Positions 6,017 to 6,031 of a stretch of 6,031 nt of DNA are shown one piece after another (the stretch's first letter is position 1; each line of letters opens with the position of its first letter). The DNA is from Chloroflexota bacterium (GTDB taxonomy: Bacteria > Chloroflexota > Dehalococcoidia > Dehalococcoidales > UBA2162), in assembly GCA_016202555.1 (NCBI GenBank), contig JACQOL010000118.1, positions 1-6,031 of the forward strand, in the 5' to 3' direction. A program made the position numbers and the translations under genes. Below the pieces are notes generated by a model. That model searched no databases, was not told the origin of the DNA, and worked only from the letters and a program-made list of their open reading frames with translations.

Positions 6017-6031
6017 CTGCTGCTAAAAAGG
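6017..6031. other. Truncated intergenic tail after the pilC-like gene
   Basis: Fifteen bases remain after the stop. They contain GCTAAAAAG (6022-6030), the same nine bases found nine nucleotides after the nadE stop (4603-4611). The final AAAAAGG could equally be the start of a ribosome site for the next gene; the window ends before this can be decided. Confidence 0.3.

Noticed and set aside
1..6031. Mobile element, CRISPR, tRNA or phage content
   Set aside because: There are no transposase or integrase frames, no spaced direct repeats of suitable length and no tRNA-like folds seen. All four genes are conserved core functions.

Overview
The window is ordinary bacterial chromosome. It carries four genes, all on the + strand: a 5'-truncated class I-beta glutamine synthetase (to 1375), a complete class I-alpha-like glutamine synthetase (1460-2803), a glutamine-dependent NAD+ synthetase (2861-4594), and a PilC/GspF-type inner-membrane platform protein of a type IV pilus or type II secretion machine (4808-6016). 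Base composition is balanced and codon use looks even across the genes. There is no sign of mobile elements, CRISPR, tRNA or rRNA. The taxon cannot be fixed from this alone. The first synthetase resembles, from memory, the GlnA1 type of actinobacteria and the second the GlnA2 type; a non-proteobacterial lineage such as Chloroflexota (Dehalococcoidia-like) would fit, but that is a guess.

Layout. At positions 1-1375 the beta-type glnA lacks only about its first two dozen codons, which lie left of the window. The 84-base gap that follows holds a strong extended -10 promoter (1398-1426) overlapped by two AT-rich dyads, then a Shine-Dalgarno site and the second glnA. A 57-base gap leads to nadE. 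It holds a perfect 14-bp palindrome touching the glnA stop codon, a lone TACAAT box and a very good AAGGAGG ribosome site. The 213-base gap 4595-4807 is the largest non-coding stretch. It contains three GAATTCAG-like repeats at exact 11-bp spacing, a near-consensus TTGACA-N17-TACAAT promoter with a dyad on its -35 box, and a ribosome site for the pilC-like gene. The last 15 bases are the start of the next intergenic region.

How the genes work together. Glutamine synthetase makes glutamine from glutamate, ammonia and ATP. NadE hydrolyses glutamine to feed ammonia into the last step of NAD+ synthesis. A second glnA and nadE on one transcript is therefore metabolically coherent. The pilC-like gene has its own promoter and no obvious link to nitrogen metabolism, so it probably begins a separate unit.

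Three starts were moved from the longest open frame to better-supported positions: the first gene is open through the left edge, the second glnA starts at ATG 1460, and the pilC-like gene starts at GTG 4808. I did not find a new biological system here. The points worth a second look are the regulatory DNA in the three gaps and the adjacent pair of dissimilar glutamine synthetases.
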